Positions 9,538 through 20,328 are shown, counted from the first letter of the stretch. The stretch: 64,000 nt of DNA from Nonlabens ulvanivorans (GCF_000755285.1 NZ_BBMK01000001.1:744001-808000), one strand, 5' to 3'. Notes: generated by a model from the letters alone, not told the origin. Numbers and translations are program-made.

Positions 9538-10200
9538 TTGAATATTAACAAACGTATACTTTCTACAAAAAAGCTTTCAACTTCACAGTCTGAGCTACTT
9601 CTCTCTACTGGGTTGTCTATCGTTAGTTATGATGTGTTGAAAATCCTTAAGGTTAACTATGATTTACCTGGACTAGATTATGAACACGTTATTATTACTA
9701 GTTCAAATGCTATAGACGCCGTTGTGACAATAAGGGATACAGTTAAAGGTCTATTTGTTGTAGGTGAAAAAACGGCCTCTTATTTAAAGAACAAAGGGTT
9801 TGTGATTGTAGAACAGGCAGATAATGCCGCACAGCTTGCGCAAGTGATTATTGATAACTATCAGCATTTAAAATTTGCTTATTTCTGTGGTGTGCATCGT
9901 CGTGATGAGCTACCACAGGCACTTTTATCGACACAAATAAGTTTTATAGAGGTAAAAGTGTACGATTCTGTCGCGGTAGAAAAGTCATTTGATTGTATTT
10001 TTGACGCCATTATGTTCTTCAGTCCGCGTGGTGTGCACGCTTTCGCGAAAGCGAATCCTAAAAATATCCATCTGGCTGTATGTATAGGTGAAACGACAGC
10101 AGCAGTAGCAAGAATATATACTCAAAATGTGAAAGTGGCACATAAAACCACTGTAGAAAACACGATAGTCACCGCTGTAAAAGCATTACAAAATGATTAA
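9538..10200 (+). CDS. hemD: Uroporphyrinogen-III synthase
   Basis: 220 residues. It closes and inverts ring D of hydroxymethylbilane to give uroporphyrinogen III. The family is poorly conserved, but the N-terminal pattern RILSTKKLS, the [10 protein letters not shown] segment and the IGETTAAVA segment fit flavobacterial HemD. No ATG is available upstream, because a stop codon lies at 9529-9531, so a TTG start at 9538 is assumed. It overlaps hemE by 8 nt. The repeated palindrome at 10039-10052 is translated within it as AFAKA. Unlike many flavobacterial haem clusters, hemA and hemC are not next to it. Confidence 0.82.
   Translation: MNINKRILSTKKLSTSQSELLLSTGLSIVSYDVLKILKVNYDLPGLDYEHVIITSSNAIDAVVTIRDTVKGLFVVGEKTASYLKNKGFVIVEQADNAAQLAQVIIDNYQHLKFAYFCGVHRRDELPQALLSTQISFIEVKVYDSVAVEKSFDCIFDAIMFFSPRGVHAFAKANPKNIHLAVCIGETTAAVARIYTQNVKVAHKTTVENTIVTAVKALQND
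10039..10052. repeat. Palindrome GCTTTCGCGAAAGC (copy 3)
   Basis: Perfect copy inside hemD, read in frame as Ala-Phe-Ala-Lys-Ala. Confidence 0.9.
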
Positions 10201-11213
10201 AAACGATTTATTTTTAAGAGCACTTAAGGGAGAAACTGTAGATAGGCCACCAGTATGGATGATGCGTCAGGCAGGAAGATATCTACCAGATTTTATGAAG
10301 CTAAAAGAGAAGTATGACTTCTTTACACGTTGCCAGACTCCAGAGCTAGCTACAGAAATAACTGTAATGCCTATCAAGCAAATAGGAACAGATGCTGCAA
10401 TTCTTTTTTCAGACATACTTGTGATTCCACAAGCAATGAATATTGAGGTAGAAATGAAGAATGGTATAGGACCATGGTTGCCTAATCCTATAAGAACAGC
10501 CGAGGATCTAAATAGAGTTGTAGTTCCTGACGTAGCAGACTCTTTGAGCTATGTGATGGAGGCGATAGACCTAACTAAACAAGAGCTTAATGATGAGGTG
10601 CCATTAATAGGTTTTGCGGGATCACCATGGACCATATTATGTTATTGTGTACAAGGTCAAGGAAGTAAAAACTTTGATAAGGCAAAAGAGTTTTGTTTTA
10701 CGCAACCAGAAGCTGCTCATGAATTGTTACAGCGTATTACAGATACTACCATCGCTTACTTGAAACTAAAGGTAAAGCATGGAGTTAATGCGGTACAAGT
10801 ATTTGACTCATGGGGGTGGAATGTTATCACCTGTAGATTATCAAGAATTTTCATGGAAATATATTCAGCAAATCGTGGATGCATTAAAGCCACATACTGA
10901 GGTGATCGTTTTTGGTAAAGGATGCTGGTTTGCATTGGGTGATATGGCAAAAAGTGGTGCTGCGGCACTAGGTGTGGACTGGACTTGTAGTGCGCGTAAT
11001 GCTCGTTACCTGTCTGGTGGAAATATAACCTTGCAAGGTAACTTTGATCCATCACGATTATTTTCTCCTCCAGCGACTATTAAAAAGATGGTGAAGCAAA
11101 TGATAGACGAATTTGGTAAAGATAAATTTGTGGCTAATCTAGGTCATGGTATTTTACCTAATATTCCTGTGCCTAATGCACAAGCGTTTGTAGATGCCGT
11201 AAAAGAATACTAG
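10193..11213 (+). CDS. hemE: Uroporphyrinogen decarboxylase, with a +1 frameshift
   Basis: It decarboxylates uroporphyrinogen III to coproporphyrinogen III. The N-terminal signature is [14 protein letters not shown]. The first frame runs to 10900 and a second resumes before 10820. The break is a five-G run at 10812-10816; with four Gs the protein reads FDSWGGMLSP and continues to the stop at 11213, giving 339 residues, the normal length. The intact match on both sides argues for a sequencing error rather than a dead gene. It overlaps hemD and is followed closely by the EI24-type gene. Confidence 0.9.
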
Positions 11214-11215
11214 AA

Positions 11216-12005
11216 GTGTTTAAAAACATCATAAAAGGATTAAAAGCATATGCTGACGGGTTCTCGCTCATCGGTAAGTTAAAGCTATGGCAATTCTTTT
11301 TAGTACCTATGGCCATCAGTTTTGTAATAGCTGGTATAGTAGGGCTAGCTGCATATGGTCTGTCAGATAACTTGGCTAACCTCATCTCTAGATTATGGAT
11401 CTGGGAATGGGGGAAAAGAAGGGTTTTACACAGTTGCAGAGTGGATCAGTGGATTAAGCATCTTATTGTTAGGATTTATACTTTATAAACACCTAGTTAT
11501 GGCATTGAGCGCGCCATTCATGTCGCCAGTATCTGAACGTATAGAAAAACACTTTTATCCTCATGCTCGTAATCATGTTGAACATAGAGACACTAGTAAT
11601 ATGGAGCAATTATGGCGCGGCTTGCGTATTAACTTGCGTAACATTGCTTACGAATTTGCTATAACTATACCGTTACTATTATTAAGCTTTATACCTGTTG
11701 TAGGTATCGTTTTCACGATATTAGCTTTTATAGTTCAGGCTTATTATGCAGGTTTTGGAAATATTGATTATACTCTTGAAAGACATTTCACCTATCGCGA
11801 TAGTATTAATTTTGTAAAAAGGCATAGAGGAATAGCTATAGGAATAGGAATTGTATTTATGGGAATGCTTTTTATACCTATAATAGGTGTTATACTGGTA
11901 TTGCCGTTTTCTGTTACAGCAGCATCTCGAGTTACCTTAGAACAAATGATTGCAGAAGAAAATCTGGAACTACCAGATGCTCATAAGCCTCAAATCAACG
12001 CTTAA
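11216..12005 (+). CDS. EI24-domain (CysZ-like) membrane protein, with a frameshift
   Basis: The 262-residue product is restored when the five-G run at 11409-11413 is read as four; the junction then reads WEWGKEGFYTVAEW. It has four or more hydrophobic segments and the EI24 feature ALSAPFMSPVSERIE. EI24 proteins in this haem operon are common in Flavobacteriia; their transport role is not established. The start is GTG at 11216, three bases after hemE. The stop overlaps hemF (TAATG). Confidence 0.8.
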
Positions 12006-12910
12006 TGATTAAGACACAATTTTATAATTTTATAAAAGAACTTCAAGAAACAATTACAAGTCGTCTAGAGAAGATTGATGGTAAGGCTCGTTTTCAAGAA
12101 GATCAATGGCATCGAGAAGAAGGTGGCGGCGGTTTTACAAGAGTTATTGAAAATGGGTTAGTATTTGAAAAAGGTGGTGTTAACATTAGCGAGGTTCATG
12201 GTCCATTACCAGCTGCAATGCAGTCTTATTTTAAAGTAGGTGATGTAGATTTTTATGCAACAGGTCTAAGTCTAGTTATTCATCCCGTAAATCCACATGT
12301 GCCTACCGTACATGCAAATTTCAGATATTTTGAAATGTATGATAAGCAAGGAGTCGTTGTAGATTCTTGGTTTGGTGGTGGATTAGATTTAACGCCTTAT
12401 TATCTTTATGACGATGATGCTACTCACTTTCATCAAATTTGTAAAACGGTATGCGATCGTCATGAAGTAGCAGATTATGCATCATTTAAAGAAAAATGTG
12501 ATGCTTATTTCCATAATTCTCATCGTGGTGAAGGTCGTGGAATAGGAGGTTTATTTTATGATTATTGTAAAGCTAGTGAAGAACATTCTATGGAAGACTG
12601 GCTCGCTTTTCAAAAGGATATGGCTTCTCATTTTATAGATGCTTATGCACCTATTGCAGAAAAAAGAACGAATATAGAGTATACAAAAGAGCAACGCGAC
12701 TGGCAAGAAATACGCCGTGGACGCTATGTAGAGTTTAATCTAGTTCATGATAAAGGAACTTTATTTGGTCTCAAAACTAATGGCCGTATAGAGAGTATTT
12801 TAATGAGTTTGCCACCACACGTTCAGTGGCGTTATGATCACCATCCAGAATCTAATACGCCAGAGGCTCAGTTGATTGAAGTCTTGAAGAATCCTAAAGA
12901 TTGGGTATAA
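12005..12910 (+). CDS. hemF: Oxygen-dependent coproporphyrinogen-III oxidase
   Basis: 301 residues. It converts coproporphyrinogen III to protoporphyrinogen IX using O2, so the organism makes haem aerobically. Conserved segments include FRYFEM, the WFGGGLDLTPYYLY block and the RRGRYVEFNLVHDKGT block near the C-terminus. The ATG overlaps the preceding stop by one base. Last gene of the haem operon, followed by a terminator. Confidence 0.96.
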   Translation: MIKTQFYNFIKELQETITSRLEKIDGKARFQEDQWHREEGGGGFTRVIENGLVFEKGGVNISEVHGPLPAAMQSYFKVGDVDFYATGLSLVIHPVNPHVPTVHANFRYFEMYDKQGVVVDSWFGGGLDLTPYYLYDDDATHFHQICKTVCDRHEVADYASFKEKCDAYFHNSHRGEGRGIGGLFYDYCKASEEHSMEDWLAFQKDMASHFIDAYAPIAEKRTNIEYTKEQRDWQEIRRGRYVEFNLVHDKGTLFGLKTNGRIESILMSLPPHVQWRYDHHPESNTPEAQLIEVLKNPKDWV

Positions 12911-12935
12911 TCATAAAAAATTAGGATATATTATA

Positions 12936-12980
12936 AATAAAAGCCTCACATATCATTAAGATCTGTGAGGCTTTTATTTT
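12936..12980. terminator. Bidirectional terminator between hemF and queD
   Basis: Long stem AAATAAAAGCCTCACA / TGTGAGGCTTTTATTT between convergent genes. Confidence 0.85.
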
Positions 12981-13012
12981 AATGACATATATTAATATGC
13001 ACTAATACGTTT

Positions 13013-13465
13013 TTATAATTGATCACTCGCATGCCACTCTGCATAACTAGTTTCAGTCTCGCGCAGTCTTAAAGAGAATAATTCAATATTCTCTGGCAAT
13101 CTGTTTTTAATTTTATTTGCAAAATCAAGAATCATCATTTCGCTAGTAGGTTGATAGTCTGCAAGGATTACCTCATGTCCACGTTCTCTAAGTTCTTGAG
13201 CCAGCTCAACGTGAGGTGTGTTTTTATTAAAGACCGTTGCGTGATCAAATGGGTCTACTATCTCTTCTTTTACAATCTTTTTTAGGTCTGTAAAGTCTAT
13301 CACCATACCATGCTTTACATTGCTAGCATCATTTATAGGAGTTCCAATTACAGTCACGGCTAATTTATAGCTGTGTCCATGTACATTGCGACATTTACCG
13401 TCATAACCATAAAGTGCATGACCAGTTTCAAAAGTAAATTCTTTAGTTATCCTTACTTTTTTCAT
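13013..13465 (-). CDS. queD: 6-pyruvoyl-tetrahydropterin synthase / QueD-like
   Basis: 150 residues. It acts on 7,8-dihydroneopterin triphosphate, probably giving 6-carboxy-5,6,7,8-tetrahydropterin for queuosine. Zinc ligands are seen as His in FETGHALYG and the HGHSY motif; the catalytic Cys precedes it (GKCRNVHGH). The C-terminal RLRETETSYAEW is typical. Its ATG overlaps the stop of a small membrane-protein ORF upstream (ATGA), so the two are probably translationally coupled. Confidence 0.88.
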   Translation of the reverse strand: MKKVRITKEFTFETGHALYGYDGKCRNVHGHSYKLAVTVIGTPINDASNVKHGMVIDFTDLKKIVKEEIVDPFDHATVFNKNTPHVELAQELRERGHEVILADYQPTSEMMILDFANKIKNRLPENIELFSLRLRETETSYAEWHASDQL

Positions 13466-13581
13466 CTTCTAGATTTCCATTTATTATATCCTACAACGAT
13501 AAGTAGAATAATTGCTATCACTAAGAAAATCCCAGATCCACCCATGAACTGAGAGATTCTGATAAACCAATTATCTTCCAT
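13462..13581 (-). CDS. Small 39-residue single-pass membrane protein
   Basis: An ORF of 39 codons plus stop beginning MEDNWFIRISQFMGGSG. It has one hydrophobic helix (about residues 17-31) and a basic tail (NKWKSRR), so a cytoplasmic C-terminus is expected. Its TGA overlaps the queD ATG in an ATGA arrangement, which supports real translation. It has no recognised family. The alternative is a spurious ORF in the queD leader. Confidence 0.55.
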   Translation of the reverse strand: MEDNWFIRISQFMGGSGIFLVIAIILLIVVGYNKWKSRR

Positions 13582-13648
13582 AATTAATTGAAACTTTTAT
13601 AATTATTAAGGGCAAAGATATTAGAAATATTATGCTTTCTATGATTAT

Positions 13649-13662
13649 GCTTTCGCGAAAGT
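13649..13662. repeat. Palindrome variant GCTTTCGCGAAAGT (copy 4)
   Basis: One mismatch at the last base; intergenic, just past the MATE gene stop (minus strand). Confidence 0.8.
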
Positions 13663-13676
13663 GAGATATAATATAT

Positions 13677-15017
13677 CTAGTTCTCCATTGTTTTAATCTT
13701 TAAGTGAAATTTAAAAGCGAGAATGGCTGCTCTGCCTAACATCCATAACCCAAATGCTATCCAAATTGCGCTTAATTGAAATTGAAAATAATCTAAAATA
13801 AGAAGTGCAGGAATAAAAACAAATGTTGTAAGTCCAAATAGTAAGTTACGTAAATAAGAAGCCTCGCCCCCCCAACCTTTGAAAATCCCATCAAAAACAA
13901 AAGCTACAGCATTAATAGGTTGCATGATCAGTACAATCCAGAATGTGCTAAGGAATAGTTCAAACACGTTATCGTCATCTGTAAATTGGTGTCCTATTGA
14001 TTTGTAGAAAAGCCCGCAAATAGTCATTAATATTAATGCTACTATAACACCATAAGTCGTTGTAGTTTTACCTAAGTATTTAAGTCCTTGAGCATCTTTA
14101 GATCCTAATAATTTACCGCCTATAGCATTACCTGCGCTAGCAAAGCCATCAATGAAAAAAGAGAAAAAGAGCCATATATTCATCAATATGGCGTGTGTGG
14201 CACCGTATTCATCTCCATATCCAGAGGCATAGCGGTACGATAAAAATATAGCAACATTAATTGCAACGGTGCGTAGAAAAAAATTTGCAGTTAATGCGAT
14301 GTGAATTTTAAGTTTAGGATGTGGTTGCCAGATCAATTGATGTAATTGAAAAGGTGTTTTTTGATATAAAAAGTATAAAGCTATCAATAACATCACTAAT
14401 TGAGCTACGAGACTAGCATAAGCCGCTCCCATAATGCCGTATGCAGGTATTAAGCCATCGATGCCATAAACTAAGGTGTAGTCTAATATGACGTTTATTA
14501 AAGCACCGGAGATGCTAGCAATCATTGCCCAAGATGTGTTTTGAATACCTCTAAAAATGCCAAAAATTGCAAATGCACTAAGAGTTAGCGGGAAACCTAT
14601 TGCCCTAATCTGGTAATATGAAATAGATAAATTTAGTGTTATACCTTTTGCATTATATAATGTGAATATCCATGATGCTAGTGGCGCTGTTGCCAGATAT
14701 ATTAAAATACCTAATGCGATATTAATCCAAATTACTTGAGGTATGAGAGAATCGATTTTATTTAATTGATCACTTCCTAGTGCATTAGATACTATACTTG
14801 ATATTGATGTTTTAGTTTGTGCAAGTGTCCAAATAATAGCACTTAAAAACGATCCAACTAGACCTACTGCAAGTAAGCCTTCAACTGCATTGTTCTGCAT
14901 ATTGCCTATTATAGCAACGTCAGTTAGACTTATAAGAGGTTCTGCAATACCTGCTATGATTGCTGGTATGGCAAGGCTCAAAATATTTTGAGGTGTTATG
15001 GAGTTTGCAGATGACAT
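13677..15017 (-). CDS. MATE-family multidrug/DinF-type exporter
   Basis: 446 residues with about 12 hydrophobic helices in two halves. The N-terminus (LSLAIPAIIAGIAEPLISLTDVAIIG) is typical of the DinF branch of MATE proteins, which expel cations or drugs using ion gradients across the inner membrane. The substrate cannot be told. A seven-C tract (seven G in the coding sense) at 13867-13873 gives GWGGEAS, one Gly more than I would expect. Confidence 0.88.
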   Translation of the reverse strand: MSSANSITPQNILSLAIPAIIAGIAEPLISLTDVAIIGNMQNNAVEGLLAVGLVGSFLSAIIWTLAQTKTSISSIVSNALGSDQLNKIDSLIPQVIWINIALGILIYLATAPLASWIFTLYNAKGITLNLSISYYQIRAIGFPLTLSAFAIFGIFRGIQNTSWAMIASISGALINVILDYTLVYGIDGLIPAYGIMGAAYASLVAQLVMLLIALYFLYQKTPFQLHQLIWQPHPKLKIHIALTANFFLRTVAINVAIFLSYRYASGYGDEYGATHAILMNIWLFFSFFIDGFASAGNAIGGKLLGSKDAQGLKYLGKTTTTYGVIVALILMTICGLFYKSIGHQFTDDDNVFELFLSTFWIVLIMQPINAVAFVFDGIFKGWGGEASYLRNLLFGLTTFVFIPALLILDYFQFQLSAIWIAFGLWMLGRAAILAFKFHLKIKTMEN

Positions 15018-15086
15018 TTTTCAAAAATAGAGCTTTGATTATTTAATAATAGAATGCTTGAAGCTTTATATTTGAAACGGAATTTT

Positions 15087-15160
15087 GGGGGATTAGCTCA
15101 TTTGGCTAGAGCGCTTGCCTGGCAGGCAAGAGGTGACCGGTTCGAATCCGGTATTCTCCA
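15087..15160 (+). tRNA. tRNA-Ala (anticodon GGC)
   Basis: 74-nt cloverleaf. The anticodon stem is CTTGC/GCAAG with loop CTGGCAG, giving anticodon GGC (alanine). The acceptor stem GGGGGAT pairs with ATTCTCC and has the G3:U70 pair that marks alanine tRNAs. The T arm contains GTTCGAATC. The CCA end is not encoded. It lies 4 bp from the end of the minus-strand hydrolase gene. Confidence 0.95.
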
Positions 15161-15163
15161 CTT

Positions 15164-16000
15164 TTAGTTCTTATAGAAGTTGATACAGCATTGTACAGCT
15201 TGTCTTAAGTGTTTAGGTAAATGAATTGATTTCCACGGATGCGTTGCTCCTAAGGTATGATTTGCATCTCGTATCATAACTAATTCTGATTTTTTACTCC
15301 ATTGATGCAGTTGATAGCCTTCTTCTATGTTTACTGCGCTATCATTATTTCCATGAATGATGAGATGAGGTATAGCTATTTTTTTTGCAGCAATCTCGAT
15401 GGATAAATTTTCTTCATTATTTATAAAATCTTCATAGAATTGATAATAGTGAGGCATCTCTTGATGAGTGCGCCCATTCTTTACATAGTATACCTTATCC
15501 TGTTGCCATTTAAGTAAAGCTTCACCAGATGGAAACCTTGCTTTATAATCACTTACAGCAGCAAGTGTAGCTAGTTTTTTCACTTTACTGTTTTGTGAAG
15601 CAACAATAGTAGTAATACCGCCTGCTCTTGAATGCCCTAATATATTTATGTTATTTATATCAATAATATCTGATAACTGTGATATGGACCAATTGATGAC
15701 ATCATTCAGATCTTGAACTTCTTTACTGTAATTATTTTTACCAAAAGCATCTAAGTCTGGAAAATCTATAGGGTCATCTATAGTTCCACCATTATGTGAG
15801 AAATTAAATTTAACAAAGCAAAATCCAGCGTTTGCAAATGCTTTACCCATTAATTCCCAAGCGCCCCAATCCTTAAATCCTTTGTAGCCATGAGCAAAAA
15901 TAATCACAGGCAATTTAGTTTGAGATGGTACATGATAGTGATCTAGTAGTATAGGTTTGCTATAATCTCTTTCAATAACATTGTTTAAGACAATTTTCAT
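15164..16000 (-). CDS. Alpha/beta hydrolase (dienelactone-hydrolase-like)
   Basis: 278 residues. The oxyanion-hole region reads FAHGYKGFKDWGAW. The nucleophile elbow is GHSRAGG (Ser), with the acid in HGNNDSAVN and the His in DANHTLG, so a complete Ser-Asp-His triad is likely. It has no signal peptide and is probably cytosolic. Its substrate is unknown. It starts directly after the AddB-like gene and is probably co-transcribed with it. Confidence 0.8.
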   Translation of the reverse strand: MKIVLNNVIERDYSKPILLDHYHVPSQTKLPVIIFAHGYKGFKDWGAWELMGKAFANAGFCFVKFNFSHNGGTIDDPIDFPDLDAFGKNNYSKEVQDLNDVINWSISQLSDIIDINNINILGHSRAGGITTIVASQNSKVKKLATLAAVSDYKARFPSGEALLKWQQDKVYYVKNGRTHQEMPHYYQFYEDFINNEENLSIEIAAKKIAIPHLIIHGNNDSAVNIEEGYQLHQWSKKSELVMIRDANHTLGATHPWKSIHLPKHLRQAVQCCINFYKN

Positions 16001-16001
16001 T

Positions 16002-18742
16002 TTAATGATCCTTTGCGGTTAGTGCTATATCTTTATTAAAAAGCTCTAAAATTATTTGATGTAATTGTTCTTCAAATTTCTCTAATTCAACTGCATCTAT
16101 AGGTTGAGTTTGAAAGGACTTGCCATTTTTAACTGAATAAGGTATAAAGCCATCTTTAAAATTCTTGAAACTTATGATACCTGCAGTACATTCTGTAAGC
16201 TCGTTGTTTTTTGAATATAGATAAGCATACATCAAGACTTGAAAAGCTTTTGATTTGTTGTAATCTGTAATCAATGCTTCATAATTGTCTGGTTCAATTC
16301 CAACATTTGGTTTGTTAACCATTCCTGACTTGTAATCTATTATTCTAATTTGACCATTGAGTTCATCAATACGGTCAACCTCTCCATGAAGTTTTATGCT
16401 GCCTATGGAGTCAATTTCAATAGTTGTAGAGTAACGGGCTTCTAATTCCCTTATAATTAATGTGTTGCCAGTTTTTACTAATTCTTCATCATGTGCAATC
16501 ATTTTGCTTACATAATGCTTAGCAACTTCATACATAATAATATTTTTCCCTTGAGGATCTTGTGTCGTGAGATAACTATCTAGATAGGCTGTATGAATAA
16601 CATTATCTAATCTAGCCCTTATATCTTTAAAATGAATTTTATCTAATACTTGATCTACATATGGTAAGTATAAGGACTCAAGGGTTTTATGAACCATTGT
16701 CCCATCGTGTTAGCCGCCATATCTTCTTCCACCTCTTCTATGTCGTTAATCCTTAATATTTTAGACCTGTAAAAATCTATTGGATTGTAAATGTAGCTAG
16801 TGATGCTAGATGGTGAAAAACCAGATGATGCTATTTGATCAAGTCTATCAAAATAATACTTGTCTTTGTTAACGGAAAGAGTATCTGTTTTTTCAGTAGT
16901 AATTTTATTAGCATACAGACTATGACTTATAGTATGATTAGTAAGACCGCTAGTTTCTAATTGCATTAAAAATCTACTTTTCTCTCCACCTCCTAAACTA
17001 TTCGTTTCTGAGTTATATATGAAATTAGCATTCTCACATCGTTGCAATAACCTATAGAAGTGATATGCATAAACGCTGTCTTTGTCTGTATAAGTCGGCA
17101 AACTAAATTTTATTTTCATGTCATGAGGTATGTACGATGCAGTAGATTTTCCTGCTGGTAAAACGCCTTCATTAACAGATAACATGATGACGTTATCATA
17201 ATCTAGTGCTCTAGTTTCAAGCAGTCCCATCACCTGAAGACCCTTAACAGGCTCACCTATAAAGTCTAATTTTTTTTGAGGTAAGAATTGCTTAAATAAA
17301 TATTGTATAGTTCTTAAATCAGTAATTCCTGATTGAACAACTATGATTGACCTTATTTGTTCAATCACACTGTGGATACCTAATAATTGTTCAAGCTCTA
17401 ATCTCTTATTTTCATTTTCAATTAGTTTTGCTTGTAAGGCATCAGATATGTTACTTAGATAGTTAATCAAATTTGTTGTCGTGGTAGTTTGCGACCTTAA
17501 TAGATTGATGTAAACATTTTCTGAATCCTGATCATGCGATACATAGGGTAAATGAACTAGATTTTCTTTATTAATATTATTGATAAGTTCTTTTACACCA
17601 GTATTATCTAATAGAGTGCTAAAATGAGATTCTAAAACCGCTATCATATTTTTATAATAGAAACCTTGATCTGTAGCTTCCACCTTGAGTTTAATGAGGT
17701 GATTAAAGAAACTCGCAAGCGGTGTTTTATCTAGTGTTAGTCCCATAGTAATATTGAGATGTTTAACACTTTCTGGAATAGCACTTAATAGAGGTAATAG
17801 AAGGGCTTCATCTGCTAGAACAATCGCAGTCTTATCTAGATTTAAAGAGGCTATATCTAATTTTTTAATAAGTTTTCCAGCTACCTGACACATACCTATC
17901 GGGCCGGACGTTCCTATTATATTTATATTCTTCGATGAATTAAAATTATTGCTACTTATACTTAATTTGTGTTGTTTAAAATAGTCCCAGTTATTTTTAT
18001 ATCGTCTTATAAAACGACCAGCCTCATGGTATTCATTTTCTTGAAAATAGAGGTCGCTGTCATAAAATATTTTAGCATTATCGCTCTCTAGAAATATTTT
18101 AATAATTTCCTCTTCTGCCTTATTAAGAGCATTGAGTCCTAGAAAAATAATAGGTTCTTTTTTTGAGTACTGTGTGGATTGATTTTCCGCTTTCGCGAAA
18201 GCGAGCCTGTAAGCTAGACCTTGATAAACAATCCCATTCGTGGTACAGTCTTTTGTGAACTGACTATAGTACAGCTCTAATCGTTTCCAGAAATGAAGAT
18301 ACTTTTCAATCATCTCTGTCTTGGGCTCTAGTATGGACCAATGTCCTTGTTCTAGCTCTTTAAGGTTACCCAGGTAATTAAAGAAATCTGATGGAGGTAC
18401 CAAAAAACGATCTATCTCATTAAAATCTTTAAGAATAGTTGGTGCCCAAGTAATAAAATCATCTAACGAGTCTGCCGTATTGTTATCTTCTACTTTAAGA
18501 TAGCTATTATAGAAGTCAAATAATAAGTCTACATCACTTGCTATCTCAACTTGCGCTGTATGACTGATGAAGTCTTCAACGCTGTAAACGATAGGTTCAA
18601 AAATAGGTTGCTTTAAAAAAGCAGCAATCGTTTTATTAAGAAATGTTGCAACTCTTCTACTAGGAACTACATATGTAAGTTTACTGAGGTTGTAGCCTTG
18701 TATTTGAAGAGAACTGATAACGTCTTGTAGGAATGTATTCAT
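16002..18742 (-). CDS. AddB-like PD-(D/E)XK nuclease, with a frameshift
   Basis: About 913 residues when one base missing near 16700-16703 is restored; the junction then reads NTMGTMVHKTLESLY. The C-terminal part has the nuclease core (IDSIGSIKLHGEVDRID and IRIIDYKSG) of RecB-type PD-(D/E)XK enzymes. The N-terminal part resembles an inactivated UvrD-like helicase. It is the likely partner of the AddA-like helicase at 21.6-24.7 kb in double-strand-break resection. It contains a palindrome copy at 18189-18202 read as AFAKA. Confidence 0.82.
18189..18202. repeat. Palindrome GCTTTCGCGAAAGC (copy 5)
   Basis: Perfect copy inside the AddB-like gene, read as AFAKA in RLAFAKAE. Confidence 0.9.
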
Positions 18743-18785
18743 AAGTACAAGATATTGATAAACTATGACGTCTTAAAAAATTAGA

Positions 18786-18820
18786 CATAAAAAAAGCGCC
18801 ACTAAGAAGTGGCGCTTTTA
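18786..18820 (-). terminator. Terminator after the OmpA-type gene
   Basis: Stem AAAAGCGCCAC / GTGGCGCTTTT just past the stop codon at 18839 on the minus strand, with a long T run on that strand. Confidence 0.85.
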
Positions 18821-18838
18821 CTATTGTTTAAAAATCAA

Positions 18839-20215
18839 TTAGTTTACTAAGTTGATTTCAACACGTCTGTTTTGAGCACGACCTGCTTTAGTTTTGTTAT
18901 CAGCAACTGGACGAGCTTCTCCATAACCTACTGAAGAAAGTCTGAATTCATTTATTCCGTTAGCAACTAAGTAATTTTTCACTTCGTTTGCACGAGAATC
19001 AGATAATCTTTGGTTAGAAGTTGCAGGACCTACACTGTCAGTATGACCATCGATTGAGAACTTTGCATTTGGGTATTTCTTAAGAATCACAGTGATGTCA
19101 GCAAGTACTTTTGCAGACTGAGCTTTGATAGTTGCTTTACCTGTATCAAATAAGATTGTTTTTGCATACTGATTTAATTGCTCTTGTTCTTTTACAGTAG
19201 GAGCAGCTGGTTTAGGACAACCTGCAAGAGATGCGATTCCTGGAGTATCTGGACACTTATCATCAGCATCTAATACACCATCATTATCTCTATCTGTAGG
19301 ACAACCATTGTTAGAAGCAGGACCTTTAACTGTTTTACAGTTGTCTTTACTATCTACAACACCATCACCATCAGTATCAGGATCAGGACATCCATTATTA
19401 TAAGCTGGACCAGCTTCATTAACACAGTTGTCATCTTTATCTAAAGTACCATCACCATCAGTGTCAGGACAACCCATAGATTCAGCAGGACCTGCAGCGT
19501 TAGGACAGTTATCTTTACTGTCCTCAATACCATCACCATCAGAATCAGGACAACCCATAAATTGCTCTAAACCAGCAACAGATGGACAAGCGTCTTTATC
19601 ATCATAGATTCCGTCACCGTCAGTATCAGTTCCACCCCCCCAAGTAAACTTCAAACCAGCTGTGTGCTGGAAGTGCTTTGGATTAGCATCTTCAAAAGCA
19701 TGCTTGTATGTTGTTTGTAAATTGAAAGCAATGTTGTCAGAAATATAAAAATCAATACCTGCAGTACCATTGAAAGTACCAAAGCCATTTTCATCTAACC
19801 ATACATAACCACCACCTACACCAACAAAAGGAGCAATAACTCCATCTTCTTTGATAAGATTGCGGAAATTATATTCTAATCCAGCATCTAAAGAGTAATA
19901 AGATAAATCATCAATTGTAGTTTCACCTACTTTACTAATGCTATTTACTGAAAATGCTCCAGTTGCAACAATACCATCACCTACATAGTAACCTAATTGA
20001 AAACGGCTAGGTGCTGCTAGTATGTTGTAATGGTCAGTGTCAAAGAAATCTTCAAAATAATCTCCTAAACCTTGGTCTGCTTCTCCTACTGGATATAGGT
20101 CAATAGCATTTACACCTACAGAAATAGCCCATCTATTACCTTCGTCTTGTGCATTAGCAGATGATGCTCCTAAAAGAACAGCACATGCTACTAAAATTTT
20201 AAATATGTTTTTCAT
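18839..20215 (-). CDS. OmpA-family outer membrane protein with thrombospondin type-3 repeats
   Basis: 458 residues. A signal peptide (1-22, ending SSANA) leads into an N-terminal beta-barrel. This is followed by four or five calcium-binding-type repeats (DTDGDGI..DKDNC..). A C-terminal OmpA peptidoglycan-binding domain follows ([29 protein letters not shown]). It anchors the outer membrane to the cell wall. A seven-C tract at 19635-19641 encodes WGGG at the barrel/repeat junction. It has its own promoter and terminator. Confidence 0.92.
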   Translation of the reverse strand: MKNIFKILVACAVLLGASSANAQDEGNRWAISVGVNAIDLYPVGEADQGLGDYFEDFFDTDHYNILAAPSRFQLGYYVGDGIVATGAFSVNSISKVGETTIDDLSYYSLDAGLEYNFRNLIKEDGVIAPFVGVGGGYVWLDENGFGTFNGTAGIDFYISDNIAFNLQTTYKHAFEDANPKHFQHTAGLKFTWGGGTDTDGDGIYDDKDACPSVAGLEQFMGCPDSDGDGIEDSKDNCPNAAGPAESMGCPDTDGDGTLDKDDNCVNEAGPAYNNGCPDPDTDGDGVVDSKDNCKTVKGPASNNGCPTDRDNDGVLDADDKCPDTPGIASLAGCPKPAAPTVKEQEQLNQYAKTILFDTGKATIKAQSAKVLADITVILKKYPNAKFSIDGHTDSVGPATSNQRLSDSRANEVKNYLVANGINEFRLSSVGYGEARPVADNKTKAGRAQNRRVEINLVN

Positions 20216-20242
20216 GTTGGGGTTTTTTATTAATCAACAGAA

Positions 20243-20272
20243 CAAAATTACTCTGTTATTGCGCATTCACAA
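20243..20272 (-). promoter_or_regulatory. Bacteroidota-type promoter of the OmpA gene
   Basis: On the minus strand the sequence is TTG-N19-TAATTTTG, an exact match to the Bacteroidota consensus TTG-N17-23-TAnnTTTG. The -7 box is at 20243-20250 and the -33 box at 20270-20272. It lies 27 bp before the start codon at 20215, as expected for a strong constitutive gene. Confidence 0.75.
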
Positions 20273-20328
20273 GACTTTAACCTATAAATTTTCGTGAAAA
20301 TGTCGATTAATTGTTAATTTCTCTTAAT

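Noticed and set aside
10812..10816. Programmed frameshift in hemE
   Set aside because: No slippery heptamer with a downstream structure or internal Shine-Dalgarno is evident, and similar breaks occur in many unrelated genes; an error in the G run is simpler.
15087..15160. tRNA read as glycine tRNA because of GCC near the anticodon
   Set aside because: Counting the 7-nt loop CTGGCAG places GGC at positions 34-36, and the acceptor stem has the G3:U70 pair of alanine tRNA.
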